Assembly: GCF_002776695.1 (NCBI RefSeq)
Contig: NZ_LFJC01000003.1
Span: 3,086,505 to 3,123,177, forward strand
Length of the DNA stretch: 36,673 nucleotides
Direction: 5' to 3'
Source: Bradyrhizobium nitroreducens
GTDB lineage: Bacteria; Pseudomonadota; Alphaproteobacteria; Rhizobiales; Xanthobacteraceae
Every line of letters starts with the position of its first letter. The first letter of the stretch is position 1. This document shows, one piece after another, positions 8,145-17,165 of the stretch. The notes under the pieces were generated by a model. It worked only from the letters and a program-made list of their open reading frames with translations. It ran no database searches and was not told the origin of the DNA. Position numbers and translations under genes: made by a program.

Positions 8145-9347
8145 GTGACGGAGTTGATTCATCGTGAGAAGGCGCATGTCCTGCCGCTCGACAGCATCCG
8201 GGGCGTCGCCGCGACTTCGGTGGTGATTCACCATTTGCTGCTGATGCCGACGTTTCTCGCTGCGTTTCCGCACAACGCGTGGATCAATTGCTCGTTCTTC
8301 AGAAGCTCCTGGCTCCTGGTCGATCTGTTCTTCGTTCTCAGCGGCATCGTCATGTCGCTCAGCTATGTCGAGAGCGACTTCGGGCGCTTCTCCCTGCGTG
8401 AGTTCATGGTGCGGCGGCTGGCGCGGGTCTATCCGCTGCACATCGTCATGCTGATGGCGAATCTGCTTTTCCGCCTGCTGCGCATCAGCCTGGTCATGGC
8501 GGGAGTCGTCGTGGCGGCGCCTGCGGCGTTCGAAGTGAACAACGCCTATTCCTTCGTTCTCAACCTCCTGCTGCTGCACTCGATGGGGTTCGTCGACTAT
8601 CTCAGCTGGAATGCGCCGAGCTGGAGCATCAGCGTCGAGTTCTACACCTATCTGGTGTTCGGCCTGATCGTCCTCCTTGCCCAGCGCATGCGCTCCCTGT
8701 TGTGGTTCTACGTCCTCTGCGGCGCGCTGGCGGTCGGAAGTCTGGTCTTCATCATCTTCGTGCTCGACAAGAGGAGCCTCGGGCTTCAGACTGATTTCGG
8801 CATCCTGCGCTGCTTCGTGAGCTTCTTTCTGGGCGCGCTCACGGTCAGGATCGTCGATCGCCTGCCGGTCAGGCCGGGTCCTGCCGTTCAGGGCATGCTG
8901 CAATTCGTCGCCATGATCGCCAGCATTGTCCTGGTGTCCCTGGCGGAGACCAATCCTGCGTCGACCTTCCTCGCGCCGGTGACGTTCGCGATCTTCCTCG
9001 GCAGCCTGCTCGCCTTTCCGGATGCGCTGCTGGTGCCGCGGATTCTGGTGGCCAAGCCACTGGTCTGGCTCGGGAAACGTTCCTACTCGATCTATATGGT
9101 GCACGCGCTCGTGGTGCTGCTCGCCGAATATTTCGTGCGAGCCGTCGGGGCAGGGCGGATCGCCGTGCTCGATTCGGTCTGGGCCGGTCTGCCGGCCTCC
9201 TTGAACCTCGTGGTCTCATTGGCCGCCGTGCTCGCGGTCTCCCACTTCACCTATCTCTACGTCGAAATCCCCGGCGGCAGGCTGATGCGGAACGCGCTTG
9301 GAAGCCGCTCCGATTTCTCGGCGTCCCCCGCGCGGCAGACGAACTGA
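8145..9347 (+). CDS. Acyltransferase 3 family membrane protein (probable sugar O-acyltransferase)
   Basis: A 400-residue integral membrane protein with about ten hydrophobic helices. Family signatures are the N-terminal DSIRGVAATSVVIHH (catalytic-site His), a RRLARVYPLHIV motif near residue 90, and NAPSWSISVEFYTYLVF near residue 158. Enzymes of this family (OafA, ExoZ, NodX) take acetyl or other acyl groups from the cytoplasm and add them to lipid-linked or growing polysaccharide. The start is GTG at 8145, with GGGA nine bases upstream; the overlapping ATG at 8143 is immediately followed by a stop in its own frame. It is the first gene of a four-gene operon, seven bases before the polymerase. 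The Ser/Arg-rich C-terminal tail is cytoplasmic. Confidence 0.92.
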   Translation: MTELIHREKAHVLPLDSIRGVAATSVVIHHLLLMPTFLAAFPHNAWINCSFFRSSWLLVDLFFVLSGIVMSLSYVESDFGRFSLREFMVRRLARVYPLHIVMLMANLLFRLLRISLVMAGVVVAAPAAFEVNNAYSFVLNLLLLHSMGFVDYLSWNAPSWSISVEFYTYLVFGLIVLLAQRMRSLLWFYVLCGALAVGSLVFIIFVLDKRSLGLQTDFGILRCFVSFFLGALTVRIVDRLPVRPGPAVQGMLQFVAMIASIVLVSLAETNPASTFLAPVTFAIFLGSLLAFPDALLVPRILVAKPLVWLGKRSYSIYMVHALVVLLAEYFVRAVGAGRIAVLDSVWAGLPASLNLVVSLAAVLAVSHFTYLYVEIPGGRLMRNALGSRSDFSASPARQTN

Positions 9348-9354
9348 GCCTGAT

Positions 9355-10692
9355 ATGACGAGTCTCGCGCTGCATCGACCCCAAATGACGCTGATCAGCC
9401 TCAACATCGAGGCGATCGCGCTCGGCGCCTATCTGGTCCGCGACGCCTTCGGCGGCATGATCCGCTATTACACCAGCATCTATCACATGAACGCGCTCTG
9501 GTACGTGCCCGACGCCATCGCGGTTCTGTGCCTCATCCAGTTCTTCGTCCATTGCATCCTGCGCAATCGCAGTACCCTGGCCCTGCTGGTGCTGGTGCAG
9601 ATCATGCTGTCGCTCGTGCTCGGCTATTTCATGCTGGGTACGGTCAACGCGGCGGTCTCATCGTTCAAGATGATGCTGCCGGTGTTCGTCGGCTTCTGCT
9701 TCTGCGATTCGAGCCTCGGCTCATACAAGAAGCTTCTGTCGGTCATCGCCGTGACCTTCTACCTGTCGGTGATCGGCGTCTTCCTGACGAAATTCTACCT
9801 GATGCCCTGGGTGGGCTACAAATACGAGTCCTTCGGCGCGGTGCGCGAGGCCGGCCGGTTGTGGTGGGCCTATGGCGGCGACGACCAGCGCCTGATGGGC
9901 TTTGCTGCCGACAACACCATGGCCGCCTTCTTCATCCTGGTGTCGTTCGCGATCACGTCGATCCGCATGAGCACGACCTGGTGTCTCCTGCTCGGTTCCA
10001 TCGCGATCTATGCCATCAAGCTGACCACGAGCAAGACGACCATGATCGTCCTCGTGCTCTACCTGATCCTGCTGGTTTTGGTGCGGATGCTGCCGGAGAA
10101 GTCGCGCTTTCCCGCGATCCGGGCCATCGCGCTGTGGTCGTATGCTTCGATCTTCGTGCCGTTCTTCATGATCGTGGTCGCTTCCGGGACCGCCGCGGTG
10201 CCGCATTCGACCCTCTTCAGCATCCTCGATCGCATCAACAACAGCTGGCAGAAGCCGTTCATCTATCTCACCCAGCTCATGCCCATCGGCCTCGTGACCG
10301 GCTGTGGTGCAGGCTGCTTCAACTATCCGCAGCAGCTGTTCTCGCCGCTCGCGCCATTTTGGGTGCCCGTCGACAATTTCTACATCGGGACCTATTTGAT
10401 GTTCGGTCTCCCGTTCGTCGCATTCATGGTGATGGTGTTCCGGGCGACGTTCGGAGCCACCGACGTCTACAAGCTGACGCTGATCTTCGTCGTCAATCTG
10501 TTCACGATCACGGTGTTGAACTACGGCCCGGCGTCCGGCCTCTTGATCATCGCACTGAGCTTCAGCGAAGTGTTCTCGCGCCGTGCGACCTCCGCACGGG
10601 CCGGCGACGCCGTGCCGATTGTCATGCGGCCACCGGTGCCGTCATTGGAGGGCTTCCGCCCGGATGTGCCGGCGGCGAGCGGAAGCAGGTGA
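9355..10692 (+). CDS. Wzy-like polysaccharide polymerase / O-antigen-ligase-family membrane protein
   Basis: A 445-residue polytopic membrane protein with about eleven or twelve hydrophobic helices, starting at the ATG at 9355. Two periplasmic segments are typical of the polymerase/ligase superfamily: one around YLMPWVGYKYESFGAVREAG ... WWAYGGDDQRLMGF, and one around GCGAGCFNYPQQLF ... PVDNFYIGTYLMFGLP, where a Gly-rich turn and the DN-x3-GTYL-x2-GLP motif are family hallmarks. Sequence alone separates polymerases and ligases poorly; with a Wzz kinase, a flippase and an initiating transferase in the same locus, a Wzy polymerase joining flipped repeat units in the periplasm is the best reading. 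It lies seven bases after one acyltransferase gene and six before another. The last 45 residues are a hydrophilic cytoplasmic tail. Confidence 0.82.
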   Translation: MTSLALHRPQMTLISLNIEAIALGAYLVRDAFGGMIRYYTSIYHMNALWYVPDAIAVLCLIQFFVHCILRNRSTLALLVLVQIMLSLVLGYFMLGTVNAAVSSFKMMLPVFVGFCFCDSSLGSYKKLLSVIAVTFYLSVIGVFLTKFYLMPWVGYKYESFGAVREAGRLWWAYGGDDQRLMGFAADNTMAAFFILVSFAITSIRMSTTWCLLLGSIAIYAIKLTTSKTTMIVLVLYLILLVLVRMLPEKSRFPAIRAIALWSYASIFVPFFMIVVASGTAAVPHSTLFSILDRINNSWQKPFIYLTQLMPIGLVTGCGAGCFNYPQQLFSPLAPFWVPVDNFYIGTYLMFGLPFVAFMVMVFRATFGATDVYKLTLIFVVNLFTITVLNYGPASGLLIIALSFSEVFSRRATSARAGDAVPIVMRPPVPSLEGFRPDVPAASGSR

Positions 10693-10698
10693 GAACGA

Positions 10699-11808
10699 AT
10701 GATGCATAAACGGCTCGCATTCATCGACACGCTGCGCGGCATCGCCGTGCTGTCGGTCCTGGTCCAGCATGTCTTCGAGATCATCGTCGAGAAGCACCCG
10801 ACGGGCGCGTTTTACTGGCCGATCCACGATGTGTTCGGCTACTACATGAACTTCGGCCGCTTCGGCGTCGTGCTGTTCTTCTTCGTCAGCGGCTTCGTCA
10901 TTCCGTTCAGCTTTCCGGACAGCGCCACGCCCGTGCGCGATTTTGCGATCAGCCGCTTCTTCCGGCTCTATCCGGCCTATTGGACCTCGCTCGTGGTTGG
11001 GCTCGTGACGATGCAGCTGATGGAGTCGAAGATCTATCCGCTGGGGCAGATCGCCGCGAACGTGACGATGTTGCAGACGTTCGTGAACGTCCCGAATCTC
11101 TGGGTGTTCTACTGGACGCTGGCAATCGAGCTGCTGTTCTACGTCGGGTGCACCATCCTCTTTGCAATGGGGCTGCTGAACCGGCGCTTCACGGCGGTCA
11201 CGATCGTCATTGCGGCCGCGCTGGTCGGAATCAGCGCTGCGCTCCTGGTGGAGAACAGGACCGTCTCCTCGGTGATGGAGGTCGGGTTGAACCTGTCGGC
11301 GATGTTCCTGGGCAAGATCATCCGCGATACCGTTATCGGCGGAAAGCTGCGATGGACCCACGTGGCGGTCTGCACGCTGCTGTATGCGATTTTCGCCATC
11401 ACGCTGTCTGACCGGCGGTTCGGCGGCGTGTATCACGAGAATTTCTTCTACAGCTATTCGATCGGATCGGCCTATGTCTGCGCGGCGCTGGTCTTCATCG
11501 GGTTTGCGGTGTTCGGCGAGAGAGTGGCGTGGCGCCCGATGGCGTTTGTCGGCGTGATCAGTTATTCGGTCTATTTGATGTCGCCATTCGTCATCGTCTT
11601 CGTCCATCGCCTCGTCTGGTTCGGTGATGGGCCGATTGGATGGTCGATCTTCCTGGCAGTGATCCTGGCGCTGTCGCTTCTCGTCAGCTGGATGACGTTT
11701 ACATTCGTCGAGAAGCCCAGCATCGCGTTTGGACAGCGGTTCCGCTCGGCGCGTCGAAAGAAAGTGGTGCTCGAGCCTGCGCTCAGCACCCAGGGCGCTG
11801 CGGAGTGA
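10699..11808 (+). CDS. Acyltransferase 3 family membrane protein, second copy
   Basis: A 369-residue membrane protein with about ten helices. The opening is IDTLRGIAVLSVLVQHVFE, followed by SRFFRLYPAYWTS (R-x-x-R-[IL]-x-P motif, about residue 95) and WTLAIELLFYVG near 145, the signatures of membrane-bound sugar O-acyltransferases. An AGGTGAGA ribosome-binding sequence precedes the MM start. Its stop codon overlaps the GTG start of the next acyltransferase by four bases, so the two are translationally coupled. The sequence differs clearly from the copies at 8145 and 11805, so this is not a recent duplication and a different acceptor sugar or acyl donor is likely (inference). The C-terminal tail is basic (RSARRKK), consistent with a cytoplasmic end. 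Confidence 0.9.
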   Translation: MMHKRLAFIDTLRGIAVLSVLVQHVFEIIVEKHPTGAFYWPIHDVFGYYMNFGRFGVVLFFFVSGFVIPFSFPDSATPVRDFAISRFFRLYPAYWTSLVVGLVTMQLMESKIYPLGQIAANVTMLQTFVNVPNLWVFYWTLAIELLFYVGCTILFAMGLLNRRFTAVTIVIAAALVGISAALLVENRTVSSVMEVGLNLSAMFLGKIIRDTVIGGKLRWTHVAVCTLLYAIFAITLSDRRFGGVYHENFFYSYSIGSAYVCAALVFIGFAVFGERVAWRPMAFVGVISYSVYLMSPFVIVFVHRLVWFGDGPIGWSIFLAVILALSLLVSWMTFTFVEKPSIAFGQRFRSARRKKVVLEPALSTQGAAE

Positions 11809-12896
11809 GCGGGACCCTGCAGCAGCCTGGCGTCGCCTATGACGGATCGTTCGTTCCGTCGGTGCAGGGGCTGCGCGGCATTGCGGCGCTCAGCGTGCTG
11901 ATGGATCACTTCTACGACATGCCCAAGGGAGGCATGTACGACATTCCGGATCCCGGCTTCCTGCCGCCGCTCTGGCTCTGGCTGCAATCGGTGATCAATG
12001 TCGGGGGGCACGGTGTCGAGCTGTTCTTCATGATCAGCGGCTTCCTGATCCCGGCGAGCCTGGTGCGGCACGGGTCGCTCCCCCGGTTCTTTTTCGATCG
12101 CGTCCTGCGCATCATGCCGGTCTTCGTCGTCCTGCATCTTGCCCTGTTTGCGATAGGTCCGATCGTCGGCTACAAGTTCTTCCGAGGCATCGACCTGACC
12201 AGCTATCTCGGGATCTTCGCGGCCAATCTGTTCTTCGTGCAGGACGCGCTCGGCCTGGCCATTGCCCAGCAGAATGCCTGGACGCTGACCTACGAGTGGG
12301 CGTTCTACATCTGGTTTGCCGCGACGTTCTCGATGCTGCGTATCGGCGGCAAGATGCTGGCTGCTCCCTTGATCCTGCTGGGCATCGCTTGTCTCCTGCA
12401 TTGGCCGATCACGGCCTTCTTCTGCATCGGCATGCTGTTCAGCGCCACCGGCTTTCGCATCTCGATTCCCGGGCGCCTCGGCTTGATCGCGGGCTTTGCC
12501 TGCGGAGCGGCGATGTATGCGAGCCTGGTGCTGTTTCACCCGTTCGTGGGACTGCTTCCCGGCTTCCTGCTGTTCGGCATGGTGCTCGCTCCGGACTCCG
12601 GCCTCGGCCGGGCGCTGAGTGCGCCGGCGCTGCAATATGTCGGCAAGATCAGCTACAGCCTCTATCTGGTGCATCCCTTCGTGCTCTTCCCCTTGCAGGT
12701 GATCGGCCTGAAGCTGGTCGCCGCCGGCGTCGATCGCTGGCTGCTGTGGGCGGCCTTCATCGGGCTCGGGCTGGTGATGTCACTGGTCGCAAGCGCGATC
12801 AGCTATGAATTGATCGAGGTCAGGCTGAGGCGCCTGCTGGACGGCGCGATCCGCGGCATGGTCTTTCGACCGCTGAAGGTCGGGCAATCGGTTTGA
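11805..12896 (+). CDS. Acyltransferase 3 family membrane protein, third copy
   Basis: A 363-residue membrane protein whose real start I take as the GTG at 11805, overlapping the previous stop (GTGA) and preceded by AGGG nine bases upstream. The frame is open back to 11640, but that stretch overlaps the upstream gene and lacks family features. Signatures are VQGLRGIAALSVLMDHFYDM, FFDRVLRIMPVFVVL and NAWTLTYEWAFYIWF, then paired helices and a KISYSLYLVHPFV motif typical of the C-terminal half. The best general prediction is transfer of an acetyl or related group onto the exopolysaccharide. It is the last gene of the 8145-12896 operon and is convergent with the glycosyltransferase 17 bases away. 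No terminator hairpin is visible in that short gap. Confidence 0.88.
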   Translation: MSGTLQQPGVAYDGSFVPSVQGLRGIAALSVLMDHFYDMPKGGMYDIPDPGFLPPLWLWLQSVINVGGHGVELFFMISGFLIPASLVRHGSLPRFFFDRVLRIMPVFVVLHLALFAIGPIVGYKFFRGIDLTSYLGIFAANLFFVQDALGLAIAQQNAWTLTYEWAFYIWFAATFSMLRIGGKMLAAPLILLGIACLLHWPITAFFCIGMLFSATGFRISIPGRLGLIAGFACGAAMYASLVLFHPFVGLLPGFLLFGMVLAPDSGLGRALSAPALQYVGKISYSLYLVHPFVLFPLQVIGLKLVAAGVDRWLLWAAFIGLGLVMSLVASAISYELIEVRLRRLLDGAIRGMVFRPLKVGQSV

Positions 12897-12913
12897 GAGA
12901 TCCCCGATAGCAG

Positions 12914-14071
12914 TCAGCTCACGGTACGACCGGCGAGCCTGTGATACGAGCCCAGCAATCCTTCCGCGATGCGGTCCCAGTTCAAGATGCCGGCGGCGGT
13001 CTGCCGCGCGCCATCCGTCAATGTCGTGGCGAGCGGCTTCGAGGTCAGCACGCGTTCGAGCGCGTCGGCCAATGCGGCGGCGTCGCCCGGGGGAACCAGC
13101 AGCCCGTTGACGCCGTCGGTGACGACGTCGGGAATGCCGCCGGTGGCGCTGGCAACGACGGGACGAGAATTGCCGTAGGCCGATGCAAGCACGCCGCTCT
13201 GCGTTGCATCCTTATAGGGCAAGGCGACGACGGTGGCGGATTGAAACAGCCGGCCGGTATCCGCAGGGGAAATATAGGCATTGATGGTCTTGACGGTCGG
13301 CATTGCCTCCATCCGCGCTCCGAGCCGTGTCATCTCGGGGCCGCGGCCGGCGACGATCGCCTCATGCGCCACGCCGCGCCGGGCCAGCAGGTCGATCGCG
13401 TCGATGAAGACGTCGAGGCCCTTGTAAGCCCACATCCGTCCAAAAAACAGGATGCGCGCGGGCTCGGGCGCGGTGACTGCGCCCTTGGTCGGCGGAACCA
13501 TGAGTACGCCATGCATGCTGGAGACCGTCTCGCCCTTGAAGTCGGGCGATGCGCGACGAAAATCGGCAATGCAACTCTCGCCATGCGTGGTGACGACCGA
13601 CGCGGCTGCGCGCATGCGCCCGCGCCACGCATCCTCACGCGGCGAGGTGCCCGAGCCGCCTTCCGAATGCGGAATCGCATCGTGGACCGTCAGGACCAGC
13701 GGAATGCCAAACGGGCGAAGCACCTGGATCAGCTTGGACGTGTAGATCTCCGGAACTTCGTGACAATGAATCACGTCTGGACGAAACGATATGATGTCCA
13801 TGAAGGACGCGGGGATGCCGATCGCGCCGCCGCGGCGCAGGCTGAGGTCGCGAATTCGTGTCTGGAAGGGGGCGGCCACGGCGATGTCGGCAAGTTCCCA
13901 TTGCTGGTTCGCATCCTTGGCGTTGAGCACGAGGCGCACGTCGCAATGATGCGCCAGTCCAGATGCCAGGCGATAGGAATATTCCGCAAAATGCGGCGCG
14001 TAGATCGCCACACGCAAACGCTTGGAGCTACGGGCAGAACGCGGAGCGGACGAATTCATCAAGGCATCCAT
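12914..14071 (-). CDS. GT4-type glycosyltransferase
   Basis: A 385-residue cytoplasmic, GT-B-fold glycosyltransferase. The N-terminal domain opens with KRLRVAIYAPHFAEYSYRLA and includes PDVIHCHEVPEIY. The C-terminal nucleotide-sugar domain starts near residue 210 with ARILFFGRMWAYKGLDVFIDA and has the acceptor/donor loop ALPYKDATQSGVLASAYGNSRPVVAS ... GGIPDVVTDGVNGLLVPPGD. The usual E-x7-E motif is replaced by a D-x6/7-A pattern around KDATQSGVLASA, which is common in some GT4 subfamilies. It adds one sugar of the repeat unit on the cytoplasmic face; which sugar is unknown. It is transcribed leftward, alone, divergent from the flippase. The first 15 residues are Ser/Arg-rich and disordered. 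An alternative ATG at 14059 has no ribosome-binding site. Confidence 0.9.
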   Translation of the reverse strand: MDALMNSSAPRSARSSKRLRVAIYAPHFAEYSYRLASGLAHHCDVRLVLNAKDANQQWELADIAVAAPFQTRIRDLSLRRGGAIGIPASFMDIISFRPDVIHCHEVPEIYTSKLIQVLRPFGIPLVLTVHDAIPHSEGGSGTSPREDAWRGRMRAAASVVTTHGESCIADFRRASPDFKGETVSSMHGVLMVPPTKGAVTAPEPARILFFGRMWAYKGLDVFIDAIDLLARRGVAHEAIVAGRGPEMTRLGARMEAMPTVKTINAYISPADTGRLFQSATVVALPYKDATQSGVLASAYGNSRPVVASATGGIPDVVTDGVNGLLVPPGDAAALADALERVLTSKPLATTLTDGARQTAAGILNWDRIAEGLLGSYHRLAGRTVS

Positions 14072-14300
14072 TTTGCATCACTTCGCAAAGGTCGATTGAA
14101 GTGTAGTCCACGATTTGAACTCACTTCCACTCTAAATCGGAATCGTGACGGCGCTCATCTGATTGCCATCACTCCGCCGTACTGTAGCGAGCAATCACTG
14201 CTCCGAAATGATCGGAGATGTGGCCTCGCGGCAGCAGCGCGTGCCACGTCGTCTAGTCTGCGATTGTGGTTGGATTTGTCGGAATTGGGTCGAATTGTTG
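14072..14300. promoter_or_regulatory. Divergent promoter region, glycosyltransferase / flippase
   Basis: A 229-bp region between two divergent genes. TTTGC-N8-GCAAA at 14072-14089 is an inverted repeat directly upstream of the leftward glycosyltransferase start and resembles the TTTGYG/CRCAAA elements found elsewhere in the locus. At this position it would cover the ribosome-binding site. No reliable -35/-10 assignment is offered. Confidence 0.4.
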
Positions 14301-15758
14301 ATGAACGTCACGCAGGGCAAGCAACATCAGGTCGTGGTGGCTCTGTTCTGGTCGCTTGCCCAGAATTGGGGCGGCCGGGCGCTGTCATTCGTGCTGTTCC
14401 TGGTTCTGGCCCGGCTGCTCAACCCTGCGGATTTCGGTCTCGCTGCGCTGGTCGCCTTCATCCTGCTGCTCCTGAGCTCGATCGCCGAGTTCGGCTTCGG
14501 TGATGCGCTGATCCAGCGGCGCACGCTCGAGCCTGCCGACGTGACGCTGCCCTTTTTCTGCTCGTTTGCAGCCTCGGTGCTCCTTGCCGTTCTGATTGCG
14601 CTGCTCGCGCCGCATATCGAGCGTTGGCTCGACGTGAAGGGGCTCGCGCCGCTGCTGACAGCCGCCAGTCTGGCGCTTCCGATCGGGACCGCGACCTTGT
14701 TTCAGGAGGCGCTCTACAAGCGCCAGATGGATTTTCGCGTGCTTGCGGTCCGGACCATGGTGGCAACAGCCGTGTCCGGCGTCGTGGGCATCGCCTGCGC
14801 CTATGCCGGATTCGGTGCTCTCAGCCTCGTGATCCAGGTGGTCGTTCAGAGCGCGATCAGCGGCCTGTGGCTCTGGAGCCAACCGCGATGGCTGCCGATG
14901 CGCGGCTACGATCTCAAGAGCTTTCGCGAACTCTCCGGCTATAGCGTCCACGTCGTGCTGAACAGGCTGCTGGACTTCGCCATCGTGCGGACGATCGACA
15001 TGATCATCCTGTCACTGTATGGCATCGCGGCGCTCGGCATCTACACGGTCGGAGCGAGGGTCTACCTCATCCTGATGCAGCTGCTCACCCAGGCGGTCAT
15101 GGACGTCGCGCTGAGCGCATTGTCCAAGATCGCGCATGAGCGTGACCGCATCGCAGGGGCGTATCTGCGCAGCGTCAGCCTCGGCGCGCTGATCGGATCT
15201 CCGGTCTTCGTGCTGCTCGCGGCGATCGCGCCGGAGTTCTCCCTGCTGCTGTTTGGTGCGAAGTGGGGCGGCAGCGAAGCGGTGATGCGGCCGCTGATGC
15301 TGATCGGCGCGGTCCAGACCGTGCAGTTCGTCAACAGCGCCTATTTCGGCGCCCTGGGCAAGCCCAACTACGTCTTCCTGCTCAACATCCTCAAATGCTG
15401 CACGGTCGTGCCGGCCATGTTCCTGCTTCCGTCGCGCGACATCGGTCAACTTGCCACGATCTTCGCATTCTCGCAGCTCGTGGTGACGCCCGTGACGTTC
15501 GCGCTGGCGCTCCGGATGCTGGGCCTGAGCTGGAGCCAGTTTCTGCGTCCGATTGCGGGCTGTCTCTGTGCGATCGTCCTGGCTTACGGCGCAGTGGTGC
15601 TGTGCCGGGAGGCGACGCCGGGCATGAACCCTTATTTGCGGATCGGACTGCTGTCGTCCTGTTTTGGCGTGACCTACCTGACGGGCCTTCTGCTGTTCTG
15701 GCGGAGGCAGGTCCTTTCCCTGATTGATTTCGTCGTGAAGCGCGGCGCGACCGCCTGA
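14301..15758 (+). CDS. Wzx-like polysaccharide flippase (MOP superfamily)
   Basis: A 485-residue protein with about twelve to fourteen hydrophobic helices of the MOP/WzxC type. The N-terminal motif ALFWSLAQNWGGRALSFVLF ... LVLARLLNPADFGLAALVAF is characteristic of lipopolysaccharide and exopolysaccharide flippases, and GALGKPNYVF lies in the later half. These carriers move undecaprenyl-PP-linked repeat units from the cytoplasmic to the periplasmic leaflet. I choose the ATG at 14301 because the longer open frame from 14163 begins with a Cys/Arg-rich stretch that lies in the divergent promoter. It is followed 19 bases later by the pyruvyl-transferase-like gene, which has its own strong ribosome-binding site, so the two form an operon. 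A second flippase lies at 22954-24345. Confidence 0.9.
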   Translation: MNVTQGKQHQVVVALFWSLAQNWGGRALSFVLFLVLARLLNPADFGLAALVAFILLLLSSIAEFGFGDALIQRRTLEPADVTLPFFCSFAASVLLAVLIALLAPHIERWLDVKGLAPLLTAASLALPIGTATLFQEALYKRQMDFRVLAVRTMVATAVSGVVGIACAYAGFGALSLVIQVVVQSAISGLWLWSQPRWLPMRGYDLKSFRELSGYSVHVVLNRLLDFAIVRTIDMIILSLYGIAALGIYTVGARVYLILMQLLTQAVMDVALSALSKIAHERDRIAGAYLRSVSLGALIGSPVFVLLAAIAPEFSLLLFGAKWGGSEAVMRPLMLIGAVQTVQFVNSAYFGALGKPNYVFLLNILKCCTVVPAMFLLPSRDIGQLATIFAFSQLVVTPVTFALALRMLGLSWSQFLRPIAGCLCAIVLAYGAVVLCREATPGMNPYLRIGLLSSCFGVTYLTGLLLFWRRQVLSLIDFVVKRGATA

Positions 15759-15777
15759 TGAAGACGAGGAGGATATC

Positions 15778-17139
15778 GTGAAGCAGTTGATCCCCGTACC
15801 CGTACGCAGGCAGCTCCGAGGCTGGCTCAACAGTGCGAAGAATACGCCGTTGGCCCTCGATCTGCTCGAGCTGCGCAGGTGGCAGATCGCGCGGAAGGAC
15901 GTCGGCGTCAACGTCGCACCGCGCAACGATCCGCGCCGGCTGGTCGTGCTTCCGTCCGATCCCTGGAGCGTCCATCAGTCGCGCGGCGACGAGGCCATGA
16001 TCGAAGCGGCCACCGGCGAGATGAAGCGGGCCTATCCGGATCTCGAGGTCTTCGTCGTCACCGCGACCCCGGCGGCCAGCGAGGATGTGCGCGCGATGGG
16101 CTTCAAGCCGCTCGAACTCTGGAGACAGCCGTTCTCCTACGAGACGGTGGCGCAGGAGCTGTCGCTCACGAGGCCGGATTTCGGATTGGTTCTGGGCGCC
16201 GATGTGCTCGACGGTTACTATTCTCCGGTCGATGCCGCGCGCATGCTGCTGGTTGCCGATCTGATGGCTGCGTTCGGCGCCAGGGTCAGCGTGCTCGGCT
16301 TCAGTTTCAACTCGCGCCCGGCGAAAGCGCTGCGCGAGGTGTTCCGCCTGCTGGATCCGGGCGTGGTCCTGAACCTGCGCGATGCGATATCCCTGCAGCG
16401 ATTCGATGATTTCGCCCGCAAGCGCGCCCATCTCGTCACCGATGCGGCGTTCATGCTGAGGCCGCGGACCGACACCTCCACGGTGAAGCAGATCGGGGCC
16501 GCGATCGCAGGGCAGCGCGCGCAGGGTCGCAGGGTCTTCGTCTTCAACATCCATCCGATGTTGTTCAAGAAGCCGGAGCCGGCCAAGCTGCGGCAGATGA
16601 TCGAGCTTGCGGCGCGCTCCATGGAGCGGCTGTCGCGCGAGCACGATGCGAGCTGGCTGTTGCTCGCGCACGACTACCGTCCCGAGATCGCCGACGACAA
16701 TTGTCTGCGGCCTCTGGCCGATCGGCTCAAGCCCGTGCTCGGCGATCACGTGTATCACGTCGACCAGGCGCTATCGGCTGGTGAGATCAAGGCGGTCGTC
16801 GGTCTGGTCGACGGCGTGATCACCGGTCGCATGCATCTGGCGATTGCGGCGCTGGGCCAGGGAACGCCCGTTGCGGCAATTACCTACCAGGACAAGTTCC
16901 AGGGCCTGTTCGCGCATTTCGGCGTCAGCGAACAGCTGTTGTTGTCGCCGTCGCAGTTTCTCGTCGGCGACAGCTTCGAGACGTTTCTGCTGCACTTCCT
17001 CGGAGCGTACCAGGCTGTCGGCGCACAGGTACGACAGGCGCTGCCCGATGTCATGGACTTGTCCCGCGCCAACATCGCACCACTGCTGGGCGAGAGCGCG
17101 ATGCGGATCGTGCCGGAGGCCGGCGGCAAGGTCGCCTGA
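15778..17139 (+). CDS. Polysaccharide pyruvyl transferase family protein
   Basis: A 453-residue soluble protein starting at GTG 15778 with a strong AGGAGG ribosome-binding site. The CsaB/WcaK/ExoV family fold is suggested by RRLVVLPSDPWSVHQSRGDEAMIEA (the family's N-terminal GD motif), LVLGADVLDGYYSPVDA, VFNIHPMLF and the C-terminal VDGVITGRMHLAIAALGQGTPVAAI, matching the conserved R-x-H-x-x-I-x-A active-site block. Family members transfer pyruvate from phosphoenolpyruvate to make ketals on sugars, giving the polymer negative charge; some members do other chemistry. It is longer than typical CsaB-type enzymes because of about 50 extra N-terminal residues (from MKQLIPVPVRRQL) that look helical and amphipathic. 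It follows the flippase by 19 bases. Confidence 0.82.
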   Translation: MKQLIPVPVRRQLRGWLNSAKNTPLALDLLELRRWQIARKDVGVNVAPRNDPRRLVVLPSDPWSVHQSRGDEAMIEAATGEMKRAYPDLEVFVVTATPAASEDVRAMGFKPLELWRQPFSYETVAQELSLTRPDFGLVLGADVLDGYYSPVDAARMLLVADLMAAFGARVSVLGFSFNSRPAKALREVFRLLDPGVVLNLRDAISLQRFDDFARKRAHLVTDAAFMLRPRTDTSTVKQIGAAIAGQRAQGRRVFVFNIHPMLFKKPEPAKLRQMIELAARSMERLSREHDASWLLLAHDYRPEIADDNCLRPLADRLKPVLGDHVYHVDQALSAGEIKAVVGLVDGVITGRMHLAIAALGQGTPVAAITYQDKFQGLFAHFGVSEQLLLSPSQFLVGDSFETFLLHFLGAYQAVGAQVRQALPDVMDLSRANIAPLLGESAMRIVPEAGGKVA

Positions 17140-17165
17140 ACGGCCTCATGTCATCGGCAGGGCGG

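Noticed and set aside
11640..11804. N-terminal extension of the third acyltransferase
   Set aside because: It would overlap the second acyltransferase by about 170 bases; the GTG at 11805 overlaps the previous stop in the usual coupled way.
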